Positions 52,477 through 60,175 of a stretch of DNA of 60,175 nt are shown here, in pieces (the stretch's first letter is position 1; each line of letters begins with the position of its first letter). The translations under genes and the position numbers were made by a program. Source of the DNA: Bacteroidaceae bacterium (GTDB taxonomy: Bacteria; Bacteroidota; Bacteroidia; Bacteroidales; Bacteroidaceae); NCBI GenBank assembly GCA_017481875.1, contig JAFUOP010000004.1, positions 1 through 60,175 of the forward strand. Reading direction: 5' to 3'. The notes under the pieces are model-generated. The model was given only the letters and a program-made list of their open reading frames with translations. It ran no database searches and was not told the DNA's origin.

Positions 52477-53796
52477 ATGACAACTACAATTCTTATCGTT
52501 GCTTTATTAACCCTGCTTTTTGCAGTGTTATATATGCAACTTGTGGGGCGTAATGCTGCCATAAAAAAAGAGAACGAAATAATAGGCGCAGAACTTGCCA
52601 CTGCACGCCAGCAGCTTGCTGCTGCAACAACAGCGGCAGCCGAGCAACAGCTACAACGTGAGCAATTGCTCACTCACATTGCGGCAATAGAAAGTGAAAA
52701 CCGTATTTTAGATGAACGGCTCTGTGCGCAAAGAGAACAGTTCGACAAAACTCTTGAGCAAATGCGTATGGAGTTTAAAAATATGGCTGCCGAGGCTTTG
52801 CAAAAGAACAGTGAACTCTTTGGCCGGCAGTCGCAAGAACATCTGACGGCCATTTTGCAACCTTTTAATATTGATCTGAAATCTTTCCGTGAGAAGGTCG
52901 ATAGCTACTATGGCGAGGAGAGCAAGCAACGTTTTTCTCTTCAGCAAAATATAAAGAATCTTATAGAGGCCAATCAAAAAATAAGCCAAGACGCAGTGAA
53001 CCTGACCAATGCAATTGTTGGTACCAACAATAATAAATTCCAAGGCGATTGGGGTGAAACAATTTTGGAACAGATACTCGAGAATTCGGGGCTTGTGGAG
53101 GGTGAGCAATGGGAAAAGCAGGCGACACTCTACGATGATAAAGGCAATGCTATATCTCACAACGAGACGCAGCAAGGTATGAAACCCGACATAATAGTAC
53201 ACTTCCCGGGAAAACGCGATATAATAATTGATTCAAAAGTCTCCTTAAAAGCATATATGGCATATCTTTCGGCCGAGGACGAGGAGACTCGCAGCCGCTA
53301 TCGCAAAGAACACCTGCTCTCCATTCGTAAGCACATCGATGGGCTTGCTGCAAAGTCTTATGCAAGTTACAACACAAATTCACTCGATTATGTAATGCTT
53401 TTTGTGCCTAACGAACCATCTTATTTTCTTGCAATGGAAGCCGATAATAATTTGTGGAACTATGCCTATAAACGTGGTATAGTATTAATATCTGCATCAA
53501 ATCTCATATCTACACTCTTTGTGGTAAATTCATTGTGGACACGCGAGCGACAGCAACGCGATGTTCAGAAGATTGTCGATACTGCAAATGCTGTTTATGA
53601 AAAAGTGGTGCTTTTTACCGAAAATTTTTCAAAAATAGAGGTTGCTCTGGAAAAAGCGTCCGATGCCTACCGCGAAGCATACAAGCAACTTGCAACAGGC
53701 AAAGGAAATATCACCCGTCGTCTCAACGAGATTAAAGAACAGGGGCTCATTGTAACACACAAACAAATACCCGACCATTACTTGCCCGAAGAATAG
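52477..53796 (+). CDS. rmuC: DNA recombination protein RmuC
   Basis: 439 residues. An N-terminal membrane helix (about 3-21), a long coiled coil (about 25-115) and a C-terminal endonuclease-like domain of the PD-(D/E)XK superfamily. The family segments QGDWGETILEQILENSGL, KPDIIVHFPG, DIIIDSKVSL and VMLFVPNEPSYF are present. The acid and lysine of the nuclease fold are in IDSKVS. RmuC limits inversions at short inverted repeats in E. coli. It is 29 bp downstream of the small-protein gene and 3 bp ahead of the alkD-like gene. Confidence 0.95.
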   Translation: MTTTILIVALLTLLFAVLYMQLVGRNAAIKKENEIIGAELATARQQLAAATTAAAEQQLQREQLLTHIAAIESENRILDERLCAQREQFDKTLEQMRMEFKNMAAEALQKNSELFGRQSQEHLTAILQPFNIDLKSFREKVDSYYGEESKQRFSLQQNIKNLIEANQKISQDAVNLTNAIVGTNNNKFQGDWGETILEQILENSGLVEGEQWEKQATLYDDKGNAISHNETQQGMKPDIIVHFPGKRDIIIDSKVSLKAYMAYLSAEDEETRSRYRKEHLLSIRKHIDGLAAKSYASYNTNSLDYVMLFVPNEPSYFLAMEADNNLWNYAYKRGIVLISASNLISTLFVVNSLWTRERQQRDVQKIVDTANAVYEKVVLFTENFSKIEVALEKASDAYREAYKQLATGKGNITRRLNEIKEQGLIVTHKQIPDHYLPEE

Positions 53797-53799
53797 TGT

Positions 53800-54567
53800 A
53801 TGATAACAAATATTTTATTACCTCTTGTGGGTGAGCGTTTTAAGAACGACACACGTTACCGCGAAGGGCACTTGCGCGTGATAAATGCACTGCCTGTGCG
53901 CAAAGTACTTGGCTTGCACACTCCGGAAATGAAGGCTGTGGCACGTGAACTTTCTGCAACCGATGCAATGGGCTACATAAAGGCTTTTGAACAAGCACCT
54001 TCACAGTCTCTTTGCTACGAAGAGACTGTTATTTGGGGGCTGCTTATAAACCGTTGTAAGTGCTCTTGTGAAGTGCGCTTGCAGATGCTTGAAAAGTATA
54101 TACCTGTAATGGATAATTGGGCTGTGTGCGACAGTTTCTGTGCCTCGGCAAAGTGGGCAGCCGGTGCCGACAAGGAATTGCTGTGGCAGTGGTTGCAACA
54201 GTGGTTTTCATCTTCGCGTGAGTTTGAGGTGCGTTTTGCTGTGGTTTTCTCTATGTGCTACTTCTTGGAGCCTTCGTTGCTGAAAAAGGTGCTTTCACGC
54301 ATTGATACGATTAACTTTAATGAAATAAAGTCGGAATATAGGAGCATTAAAGGAAAACCAAAAAATGTTCAAGAGGGTAGTGTACAGGGAACGGAGCCTT
54401 ATTATGTGCGTATGGCTGTAGCTTGGTTGTTGGCAACGGCTCTTGTGCGTTATCCTTCGCTCATACGTGAGTTTGTTGCAACGTCGCACCTCCCTGCCGA
54501 CGTGGTTAAGCTCTATGTGCGCAAGGCGCGTGAGTCGTTCCGCACACGTAATGTACCGGCTTTGTAG
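53800..54567 (+). CDS. AlkD-like DNA alkylation repair protein
   Basis: 255 residues forming HEAT-like helical repeats with no other domain. The segments GVRTPEMKAVARE-like (LGLHTPEMKAVARELS), MEKYIPVMDNWAVCDSF-like and VRFAVVFSMCYF match the AlkD family of DNA glycosylases that remove N3- and N7-alkylated purines. The Trp-Asp pair around DNWAVCD is the usual active-site neighbourhood. It is 3 bp after rmuC, so both DNA-maintenance genes share a transcript. Its stop codon abuts the end of the convergent patatin gene with no gap. Confidence 0.9.
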   Translation: MITNILLPLVGERFKNDTRYREGHLRVINALPVRKVLGLHTPEMKAVARELSATDAMGYIKAFEQAPSQSLCYEETVIWGLLINRCKCSCEVRLQMLEKYIPVMDNWAVCDSFCASAKWAAGADKELLWQWLQQWFSSSREFEVRFAVVFSMCYFLEPSLLKKVLSRIDTINFNEIKSEYRSIKGKPKNVQEGSVQGTEPYYVRMAVAWLLATALVRYPSLIREFVATSHLPADVVKLYVRKARESFRTRNVPAL

Positions 54568-55434
54568 CTATCGGCTTTCTATTGTAAATTTAATTTTATC
54601 GGCGCAGTTGTATCCCTCCTCGTAGAGAGCTGTCAGCTTAGATATGTCGCGCTCTATTCTATCTACCTCAATAGGTTTTTCGGGGCGTATAACAGTTATT
54701 TTCCCCTCATCTTCCAATTGCTCAACCAAAGCAATCTGTTCGTTGTAGTGGGCATTGCGGTTGCGTATGGCATTGCGCAGGGCGGGGTATTTGCGGTACA
54801 TGAAGAATGGCACTTTGGTTGGTTTTTCACTTTTGCGGTAGCCTTTGTTGCGTGTGAGCACCACCACGTTGTTTGTGAATCCTTGCGACTGTGCACGCAG
54901 TAGAGGGATAGAGTCGGCAATACCTCCATCAAGCATAGGCTCACCATCTACGTAGGCGATGGGGCTTACAAAAGGCAGGCTGCTCGATGCTTCAACAATT
55001 TCAATTATGCGTTTGGGGTTATGCTTTTCGTTGAAGTAGCAGGCCTCGCCACTCTTGCAGCTTGTGGTAACCATTTCAAAAATTTCTTTGTTTCGTGCAA
55101 GTGCATCGTAGTCGTAGGGGCTTATCTCTACGGGGAATACGTGAAACAGCAGGTTGAAATCCATAATATTCCCTTTTAACAACAGGTGTTTAAGCCCTAT
55201 ATAGTTATATTGTTCAAGAAGGTCGATGTTGCCATATTTTGCTCTCCCACGTTGCCCCGACATGTATGAAATGCCGTTGCAGGCTCCGGCACTCACTCCC
55301 ACTGTATAAGGGAAACGTATTCCTCGGTCCATAAAGTTATCAAGTACGCCCGATGTAAATACGCCACGCATTCCTCCACCTTCGAGAATAAGGCCGCTCT
55401 TGCTGTTTATAAGCACATTTTTGTATAAATCCAT
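54568..55434 (-). CDS. patatin-like phospholipase
   Basis: 288 residues. The oxyanion motif GGGMRG lies at 19-24, the nucleophile in GVSAG at 46-50 (S48) and the catalytic Asp in LDGG (D169). The N-terminus has no signal peptide, so it is probably cytoplasmic. This short form resembles YjjU of E. coli. It probably hydrolyses lipid esters, but the natural substrate is unknown. It is monocistronic, and its stop codon touches the stop of the alkD-like gene on the other strand. Confidence 0.92.
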   Translation of the reverse strand: MDLYKNVLINSKSGLILEGGGMRGVFTSGVLDNFMDRGIRFPYTVGVSAGACNGISYMSGQRGRAKYGNIDLLEQYNYIGLKHLLLKGNIMDFNLLFHVFPVEISPYDYDALARNKEIFEMVTTSCKSGEACYFNEKHNPKRIIEIVEASSSLPFVSPIAYVDGEPMLDGGIADSIPLLRAQSQGFTNNVVVLTRNKGYRKSEKPTKVPFFMYRKYPALRNAIRNRNAHYNEQIALVEQLEDEGKITVIRPEKPIEVDRIERDISKLTALYEEGYNCADKIKFTIESR

Positions 55435-55489
55435 CTATTAAATCTATTATAGCAACATTATTAAAGTATAGTGTAATTTAGGGTGTGCA

Positions 55490-56578
55490 TCATTCTTCCC
55501 TGCCACTTAAAGTGATGATTGCATAATCTCCTTTTGTGCCGATGCGTACAGGTGGCCCCCAAAGTGATATTCCGCTTGATACCCACACGTGGGCGTGAGA
55601 CCATTTGCGATAGCCGTGGCTTTGCTCAAATAAATGGTCGGTAATTAAATTCCCCGGCCATACCTGCCCATGGTGCGTGTGTCCACTTATGTGTAAGTCT
55701 GTCCCGGCCTCATTGCTTTTTGTCAGTTCATTGGGCTTGTGGTCTATTAAAATTATAGGCTTGTTGCTGTCTGTTTTCTCAAACAATTGCTTTAACTTCA
55801 AACGCTTTCTGTTATAACCATCATCGCGCAATACAAGTTGTACACCACAAGGAAGCGTAACAACACTGTCCATACATAATTTTATATTTGTGCCGGCAAT
55901 AAACTCTTTGCACTCTTCTATTCCACTTATATATTCGTGGTTGCCCGGTGCCATGTATATTCCTTGTGGTGCTTTCAGTTTGTCAATCTCTTCTTTTATA
56001 TTATCGTTCTCGACAGCTGCAATGCTGTTGTCAATGAGGTCTCCTGCAATAAGTATTACATCGGGTTGGTGGCTGTTAATTAATTCAACATATTTTTTCA
56101 TTTCACATTTCCCGGTACCATACCCCAAATGTAAATCGCTCAAGGCTGCAATTTTTAATTCACCCTTCATTGGCTTCTCTGTTTCAATATCCAGGAATAC
56201 AGCCTGAGGGTTGTGGTAGTTGTAATTTCCGTAGGCATAAATTGCTGCGGCAACACCCATTGCCCACCATAAATTGCCTTGCATTGCAGGTATAAAAATA
56301 CGTGCAATATCTAAAGCGATAAGTAACATTGCGGCCGTGCACGAAAAAAAGAGCCAAGACGAGCCTATGCGGAATAATCCTTTTCCAAAGCAGGCCGGTA
56401 GCTCACTGCCACGGAGTATCATTGCTACAAACATAGACAATGTTATAGCCCAATACAGTGTTGATAACGTAATCTTTATGGTTGTGGGCAAGCCTTGCAT
56501 TGCTTGCAAAATTCTGTAGAAAAGATAACCATTAAATGCTATATACAATAATGGTATAAATAAAAAAAAGAGATGCAT
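55490..56578 (-). CDS. membrane-bound metallophosphoesterase
   Basis: 362 residues from the ATG at 56578. An ATG 39 nt earlier lies upstream of a promoter-like TAATTTTG box (56613-56606). Four hydrophobic helices (about 3-140) precede a calcineurin-like domain. Metal ligands are seen in LSDLHLGYG, AGDLIDN, GNHEYISG, IDHKP and SGHTHHGQVWPG. It resembles YaeI/YkuE-type phosphodiesterases that act near the membrane. The domain order and the ending ISLWGPPVRIGTKGDYAIIT are typical. The gene is monocistronic, and its substrate is unknown. Confidence 0.9.
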   Translation of the reverse strand: MHLFFLFIPLLYIAFNGYLFYRILQAMQGLPTTIKITLSTLYWAITLSMFVAMILRGSELPACFGKGLFRIGSSWLFFSCTAAMLLIALDIARIFIPAMQGNLWWAMGVAAAIYAYGNYNYHNPQAVFLDIETEKPMKGELKIAALSDLHLGYGTGKCEMKKYVELINSHQPDVILIAGDLIDNSIAAVENDNIKEEIDKLKAPQGIYMAPGNHEYISGIEECKEFIAGTNIKLCMDSVVTLPCGVQLVLRDDGYNRKRLKLKQLFEKTDSNKPIILIDHKPNELTKSNEAGTDLHISGHTHHGQVWPGNLITDHLFEQSHGYRKWSHAHVWVSSGISLWGPPVRIGTKGDYAIITLSGREE

Positions 56579-56651
56579 CGTTGCAATGTGTGTGTTATGA
56601 ACGTGCAAAATTAGCACAAATAAAGCTATTCTCCCTTCATGCTATTGTTAA

Positions 56652-57542
56652 TTAATTAAAAATCATAGTATCTCCATCTATGGTAACCATATTTTCTTGG
56701 AGTTTCAGAGTTTCCTGTTCTATGTTTACATTATTTAAACAAAGCGTTTGCTTGTTTACAAAAACAATGAACTCGGTTGTGCTGAAATGTATGTTCTTTT
56801 TCACTGCTTTTGTGTGCAATGTGTTCCATTCTGTTTGTGTGCCTCCAATTTTGCTTGGTGCCTCTTTCAATGTTTGAATGTACCTGTAAGTGTCGGGGTG
56901 AACGGCAAAATCTATGCTAATTTTGTTGCAACTATTGGTGATTGCATATAAAATGGATTTATAACTTACCAGTGGTGAGTGCGTTAAATTTATAGTCGCA
57001 TTAAGCCCATAGAGCCTTATCTCTTGCAATGCAGCACACTCCTCGAATGTGTCATCGCTAATATTGCTTACAGCTTTAATGTTTATGGGGAACACTGTGT
57101 GTAGTGAACTGCACCCGCAGAATGTACCTTCCATACCGGCTGCCGGCAATATATTCGCCTCTTCTGTGCTGTCAAGCTCCTGCCCGCTGCCGAATTTCAA
57201 AATTTCAATACTGCACCTATCAAAGGTCCTTTCACCATTTAAAGGGCGGGTTTTCAATCGTTCGCCCACAGGCTGTTTGCAAGGTAAAATGGTCCTTACC
57301 TTGCAGTTTTGCAATGCACGAGGAATGTCCAGATTGTCAATAGCATCTTTGTGCATATATATGAGCAGCATTTCGTCTTCATTCATATCATCTATGCCGT
57401 TTATTGTAAAACACCCCTCTTTATCACTTGCCGATGCACCTGCAGCGAGAAATAAAATTTTTAGTGGAGATTTTTTTTCATTTTCTAATCTCCTTGCAAT
57501 GTAACTTGTGCCTGTTTTGCTGAATGTTATCGTTTTTTTCAT
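56652..57542 (-). CDS. leaderless protein with short leucine-rich repeat region
   Basis: 296 residues from the ATG at 57542. An in-frame ATG 33 nt earlier is not supported. The N-terminal 60 residues have no signal peptide. A central part (about 135-195) shows two or three degenerate BspA-type LRR_5 repeats (GTFCGCSSLHTVFP, DTFEECAALQEIRL). The rest is unlike known domains I can name. It resembles the LRR gene at 47775 in repeat type but is much more divergent. It lies alone on the minus strand between a metallophosphoesterase and glnA. Confidence 0.65.
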   Translation of the reverse strand: MKKTITFSKTGTSYIARRLENEKKSPLKILFLAAGASASDKEGCFTINGIDDMNEDEMLLIYMHKDAIDNLDIPRALQNCKVRTILPCKQPVGERLKTRPLNGERTFDRCSIEILKFGSGQELDSTEEANILPAAGMEGTFCGCSSLHTVFPINIKAVSNISDDTFEECAALQEIRLYGLNATINLTHSPLVSYKSILYAITNSCNKISIDFAVHPDTYRYIQTLKEAPSKIGGTQTEWNTLHTKAVKKNIHFSTTEFIVFVNKQTLCLNNVNIEQETLKLQENMVTIDGDTMIFN

Positions 57543-57693
57543 ATTGTTTTTTGTTACAAATGTAATGCCGTGCACACCGGGGCAGGTTGCTATATTAGTA
57601 AAAACATCTGTTGTTGAATACTGCTATTTGTGTAAACTGCAATAAAATTCTAAAAAATAATTCATCTTCGTCGGATATAATCATCATATTAAT

Positions 57694-57701
57694 TATCTTT
57701 A
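57694..57701 (+). promoter_or_regulatory. -7 promoter box of glnA
   Basis: TATCTTTA lies 29 bp before the glnA start and resembles TAnnTTTG with one mismatch. Confidence 0.45.
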
Positions 57702-57729
57702 CAAAATCAACAGTAAATAATAGAATTGT

Positions 57730-59232
57730 ATGAATAAAGAATTGGATATGAATGCCAACAAAGTAGTGGCATATCTTGGAAAACCTTCGTGTGAATTTAC
57801 AAAAGCCGATATAGTGCGCTTTGTAAAGGAGAATGGTGTGCGTATGGTGAATTTTATGTATCCTGCAGGTGATGGCAGGCTTAAAACCTTAAACTTTGTA
57901 ATAAATAACCTTGCTTATCTTGATGCTATACTCACTTGTGGCGAGCGTGTCGATGGTTCAAGCCTCTTTCCTTTTATTGAGGCCGGCAGTAGCGACCTTT
58001 ACGTTCTACCCCGTTTCAGAACTGCTTTCGTAGATCCTTTTGCCGAGATTCCTACACTCTCAATGCTCTGTTCTTATTTTAACAAAGACGGTGAATTGCT
58101 TGAGAGTTCTCCCGAAAATACCTTGTACAAGGCTTGCAAAGCATTTACCGATGTTACCGGTATGCAGTTCCAGGCAATGGGCGAGCTCGAATATTATGTA
58201 ATAGCCCCCAATGAGGGCCTGTTCCCTGCCACCGACCAGAAAGGCTACCACGAATCGGCCCCTTATGCTAAGTTCAACGAGTTCCGTACACAGTGTATGG
58301 CTTATATAGCACAAGCCGGCGGCCAGATAAAATATGGCCACTCCGAGGTTGGTAATTTCACCATAGATGGCCGTATTTACGAACAAAATGAGATTGAATT
58401 TCTGCCGGTAAACGCCGGTGATGCAGCCGACCAGCTTATGATTGCAAAATGGATAATACGTAACCTGGCATACCGTATGGGCTACGATGTAACATTCGCA
58501 CCCAAAATCACAGCAGGAAAGGCAGGTTCGGGCCTTCACATACATATGCGCATAGTAAAAGACGGAGTGAACCAGATGCTCGACGGTGGTGTGCTCTCAG
58601 CAACTGCCCGCAAGGCAATTGCCGGAATGATGGAGCTTGCCCCCTCGATAACTGCATTCGGAAACACCAACCCCACATCATACTTCCGCCTTGTTCCTCA
58701 TCAAGAGGCCCCCACAAACATATGTTGGGGCGACAGAAATCGTTCAGTTCTTGTACGTGTTCCCCTTGGCTGGGCCGCAAAGAGCGATATGTGCCGCATA
58801 GCCAATCCTTTGGAGGGCGATAGCAACTACGACACCACCCAAAAACAGACGGTGGAGATGCGCTCGCCCGATGGTTCTGCCGATATCTACCAATTGATTG
58901 CCGGCCTTGCAGTAGCCTGCCGCCACGGCTTCGAACTTGCAGGCGCATTGGAAATAGCCGAAAGAACCTATGTGAATGTGAACATACACCAGAAAGAGAA
59001 CGAGGACAAGCTGAAGTTGCTTGCCCAGTTGCCCGACAGCTGCGAGGCATCGGCCGACTGCCTGCAACAGCAGCGCGAAATATTTGAGAAATATAATGTC
59101 TTCAGCCCCGCAATGATAGACGGCATCATAAAGAAACTGCGCTCTTATGGCGACCGCACACTCCGTGCACAAATTGCGGGCAACCAAGAGGAGATGCTAA
59201 AGCTCGTCAACCGCTACTTCCATTGCGGGTGA
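57730..59232 (+). CDS. glnA: glutamine synthetase
   Basis: 500 residues. N-terminal beta-grasp domain with GDGRLKTLNFVI and a catalytic domain with the metal and substrate segments MGELEYYV, GHSEVGNF, AGKAGSGLHIHMR, NPTSYFRLVPHQEAPTNI and QTVEMRSPDGSADIYQLIA. It makes glutamine from glutamate, ammonia and ATP. The length and spacing fit the GSI-like enzymes of Bacteroidota and not the long GSIII type of about 730 residues. No obvious adenylylation site is seen. An alternative start lies six codons in. The gene is monocistronic with a strong terminator. Confidence 0.95.
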   Translation: MNKELDMNANKVVAYLGKPSCEFTKADIVRFVKENGVRMVNFMYPAGDGRLKTLNFVINNLAYLDAILTCGERVDGSSLFPFIEAGSSDLYVLPRFRTAFVDPFAEIPTLSMLCSYFNKDGELLESSPENTLYKACKAFTDVTGMQFQAMGELEYYVIAPNEGLFPATDQKGYHESAPYAKFNEFRTQCMAYIAQAGGQIKYGHSEVGNFTIDGRIYEQNEIEFLPVNAGDAADQLMIAKWIIRNLAYRMGYDVTFAPKITAGKAGSGLHIHMRIVKDGVNQMLDGGVLSATARKAIAGMMELAPSITAFGNTNPTSYFRLVPHQEAPTNICWGDRNRSVLVRVPLGWAAKSDMCRIANPLEGDSNYDTTQKQTVEMRSPDGSADIYQLIAGLAVACRHGFELAGALEIAERTYVNVNIHQKENEDKLKLLAQLPDSCEASADCLQQQREIFEKYNVFSPAMIDGIIKKLRSYGDRTLRAQIAGNQEEMLKLVNRYFHCG

Positions 59233-59252
59233 TTGTAATACATAACGCATAT

Positions 59253-59311
59253 AAAAAATGGCTGTTCCCGCAGCATTGAGTATTTCAATGGCAGGGGAGC
59301 GGCCATTTTTA
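59253..59311 (+). terminator. glnA terminator
   Basis: A long imperfect stem from aaaaatggctgttcccgc to gcggccattttt spans the tight loop gtatttcaatgg and lies 20 bp after the glnA stop. Confidence 0.75.
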
Positions 59312-59395
59312 GTACAAAATACTCTCATGATTTTCCAATTTTAATAATTTTTGTATAAAAAATTGTTCTTTAATTTGAAATTGCATATATTACAC

Positions 59396-59422
59396 ACGGT
59401 TTCAATTCCGAACCGAAACCGT
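59396..59422. promoter_or_regulatory. possible operator of the outer-membrane protein gene
   Basis: acggtttc (59396-59403) and gaaaccgt (59415-59422) are perfect 8-bp inverted arms in the promoter region of the gene at 59464. They could be a repressor site or a leader hairpin. Confidence 0.35.
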
Positions 59423-59463
59423 AGCAATTAGCAGTGTTCGGTGCAACTAAATTTTTTATTATT

Positions 59464-59973
59464 ATGAAAAAGTTATTTTTTGTAGTTGCCTTCTTGGCTG
59501 TTTCAATGTTTGCCAGTGCTCAATTCTACATTGGTGGCAATGTCGGGTTTATGAAAACTGATAACGACGGATATAAAACAACAAATTTTCAGATTGCTCC
59601 CGATTTTGGTTATGTGTTGAATGATTCTTGGTCATTCGGTTTGGCTTTGGGATTTGCCGATATGGAAAGCGGTGATTTCTTAGGTAAACAGTATACAGTG
59701 AGTCCTTATGCCCGTTATACTTTCTACAGAAGCGGTGCGTTAAGCGTATTTGCCGATGGCGTATTCGATTATTTGAACCTTAAACCAGAAGTCGGCGATA
59801 GCTTCAATGGATGGGGGCTTTCTATTGAGCCCGGTATCGCATATGGCCTGAGTGACAAATTCAGCGTTGTTGCCAAGTTTGGTTCTTTGGGTTATGTCGA
59901 TGTTGAAGATACGTCAGCCTATGGCTTTGAATTAAATAATACATTGCAATTTGGCTTGTACTATTCATTCTGA
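59464..59973 (+). CDS. outer-membrane beta-barrel protein
   Basis: 169 residues from the ATG at 59464. An ATG 30 nt upstream is in frame but would block the signal peptide. The signal peptide MKKLFFVVAFLAVSMFASAQ precedes an eight-strand barrel with alternating hydrophobic residues, and the C-terminal residue is Phe (GLYYSF), as needed for BamA-dependent insertion. It resembles the opacity/OmpW-like beta-barrel family. Ligand and role are unknown. The gene ends at a perfect palindromic terminator. Confidence 0.85.
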   Translation: MKKLFFVVAFLAVSMFASAQFYIGGNVGFMKTDNDGYKTTNFQIAPDFGYVLNDSWSFGLALGFADMESGDFLGKQYTVSPYARYTFYRSGALSVFADGVFDYLNLKPEVGDSFNGWGLSIEPGIAYGLSDKFSVVAKFGSLGYVDVEDTSAYGFELNNTLQFGLYYSF

Positions 59974-59996
59974 TAGCACTTATATCAAATAACATA

Positions 59997-60026
59997 ATAA
60001 AAGCAGGGGTACCCCTGCTTTTATTG
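59997..60026 (+). terminator. perfect 30-bp palindromic terminator
   Basis: aataaaagcaggggt and acccctgcttttatt form a perfect palindrome 24 bp after the beta-barrel gene stop. Confidence 0.9.
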
Positions 60027-60102
60027 TGTTATTACGGCTCACCTGCAAAAGTTGGGGGGATGATATAAAAATATTATCTTCGCATAGTTAAAATAAAGTA
60101 CT

Positions 60103-60175
60103 ATGCAGGACGAAAAAATACTATTGGAATTAGCTCGTTTGATATTGCCATCAGGTTTCATTGAAAACTTCAAGA
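60103..60175 (+). mobile_element. 5' end of a possible transposase gene (cut by window edge)
   Basis: The window ends 24 codons into a gene starting MQDEKILLELARLILPSG. The start lies 20 bp after a TATCTTCG box at 60075-60082. The LLxLARLILP pattern followed by FIENF resembles the N-terminal region of ISAon1-type transposases, in which a small leucine-rich domain precedes the DDE part. With so few residues this is tentative. It could also be another small regulatory or phage-related protein. No terminal inverted repeat can be checked here. Confidence 0.4.

Overview
This window reads as chromosomal DNA of a member of the Bacteroidales (phylum Bacteroidota). Evidence: many genes are preceded by the -7 box TAnnTTTG or its variant TATCTTCG, ribosome-binding sites are AT-rich rather than strong Shine-Dalgarno, and the gene set is typical of the group (DUF1573, DUF4251, DUF4301, acyl-ACP thioesterase, DPP-IV, TlpA-like exported thioredoxins, BspA-like leucine-rich repeats). 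I found no rRNA, tRNA or CRISPR array. The genus cannot be fixed from the sequence alone.

Layout. 1-478: three tandem 84-bp repeats carrying leftward promoters. 0.5-8.4 kb: DASS anion transporter, LysR regulator, acyl-ACP thioesterase, DUF1573 protein, a RelA-type (p)ppGpp synthetase and a DUF4301 protein. 8.5-15.5 kb: pheT, a YebC-family regulator, an array of large hairpins, a DUF4251 protein, a GH43-like lipoprotein and nagB. 15.5-20.5 kb: the chaperone genes htpG and clpC, both leftward and each with a sigma54-like promoter. 20.6-27.1 kb: aspS with a coupled small membrane-protein gene, DPP-IV, a radical SAM protein and ispE. 27.1-38.1 kb: an accessory block of exported proteins. It holds four consecutive TlpA-like thioredoxins of 422-706 residues, two exported proteins of unknown family, an exported protein with a TonB C-terminal domain and a membrane protein. 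It is preceded by two further sigma54-like promoters, each with inverted repeats about 80-90 bp upstream of the predicted start. 38.2-43.5 kb: a leftward run of udk, a lytic transglycosylase, a Dna2-like nuclease-helicase and an AT-rich acyltransferase. 43.5-46.5 kb: repeat-rich DNA, fba, a promoter-to-terminator transcript unit without a convincing gene, a small exported zinc-finger protein and a displaced second copy of the last 94 bp of fba. 46.5-60.2 kb: queA, two leaderless LRR proteins, a leftward operon with rsmG, a YtxH/holin-like set leading into rmuC and an alkD-like gene, patatin, metallophosphoesterase, glnA, an outer-membrane beta-barrel protein and the first 24 codons of what may be a transposase.

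How the parts connect. The most coherent new signal is the set of four sigma54-type sequences (TTGGCAC with GG-N10-GT spacing). All four lie in intergenic DNA and point at protein-quality genes: htpG, clpC and the exported thioredoxin cluster. They suggest an RpoN-controlled folding or envelope-stress response in this organism. The second strong signal is the fba tail duplication, which brackets a roughly 1.1-kb island. Other interspersed features are a repeat family shared by 1-240 and 46312-46365, probably with relatives at 43580-43890, and a hairpin array whose outer arms differ in sequence but still pair.
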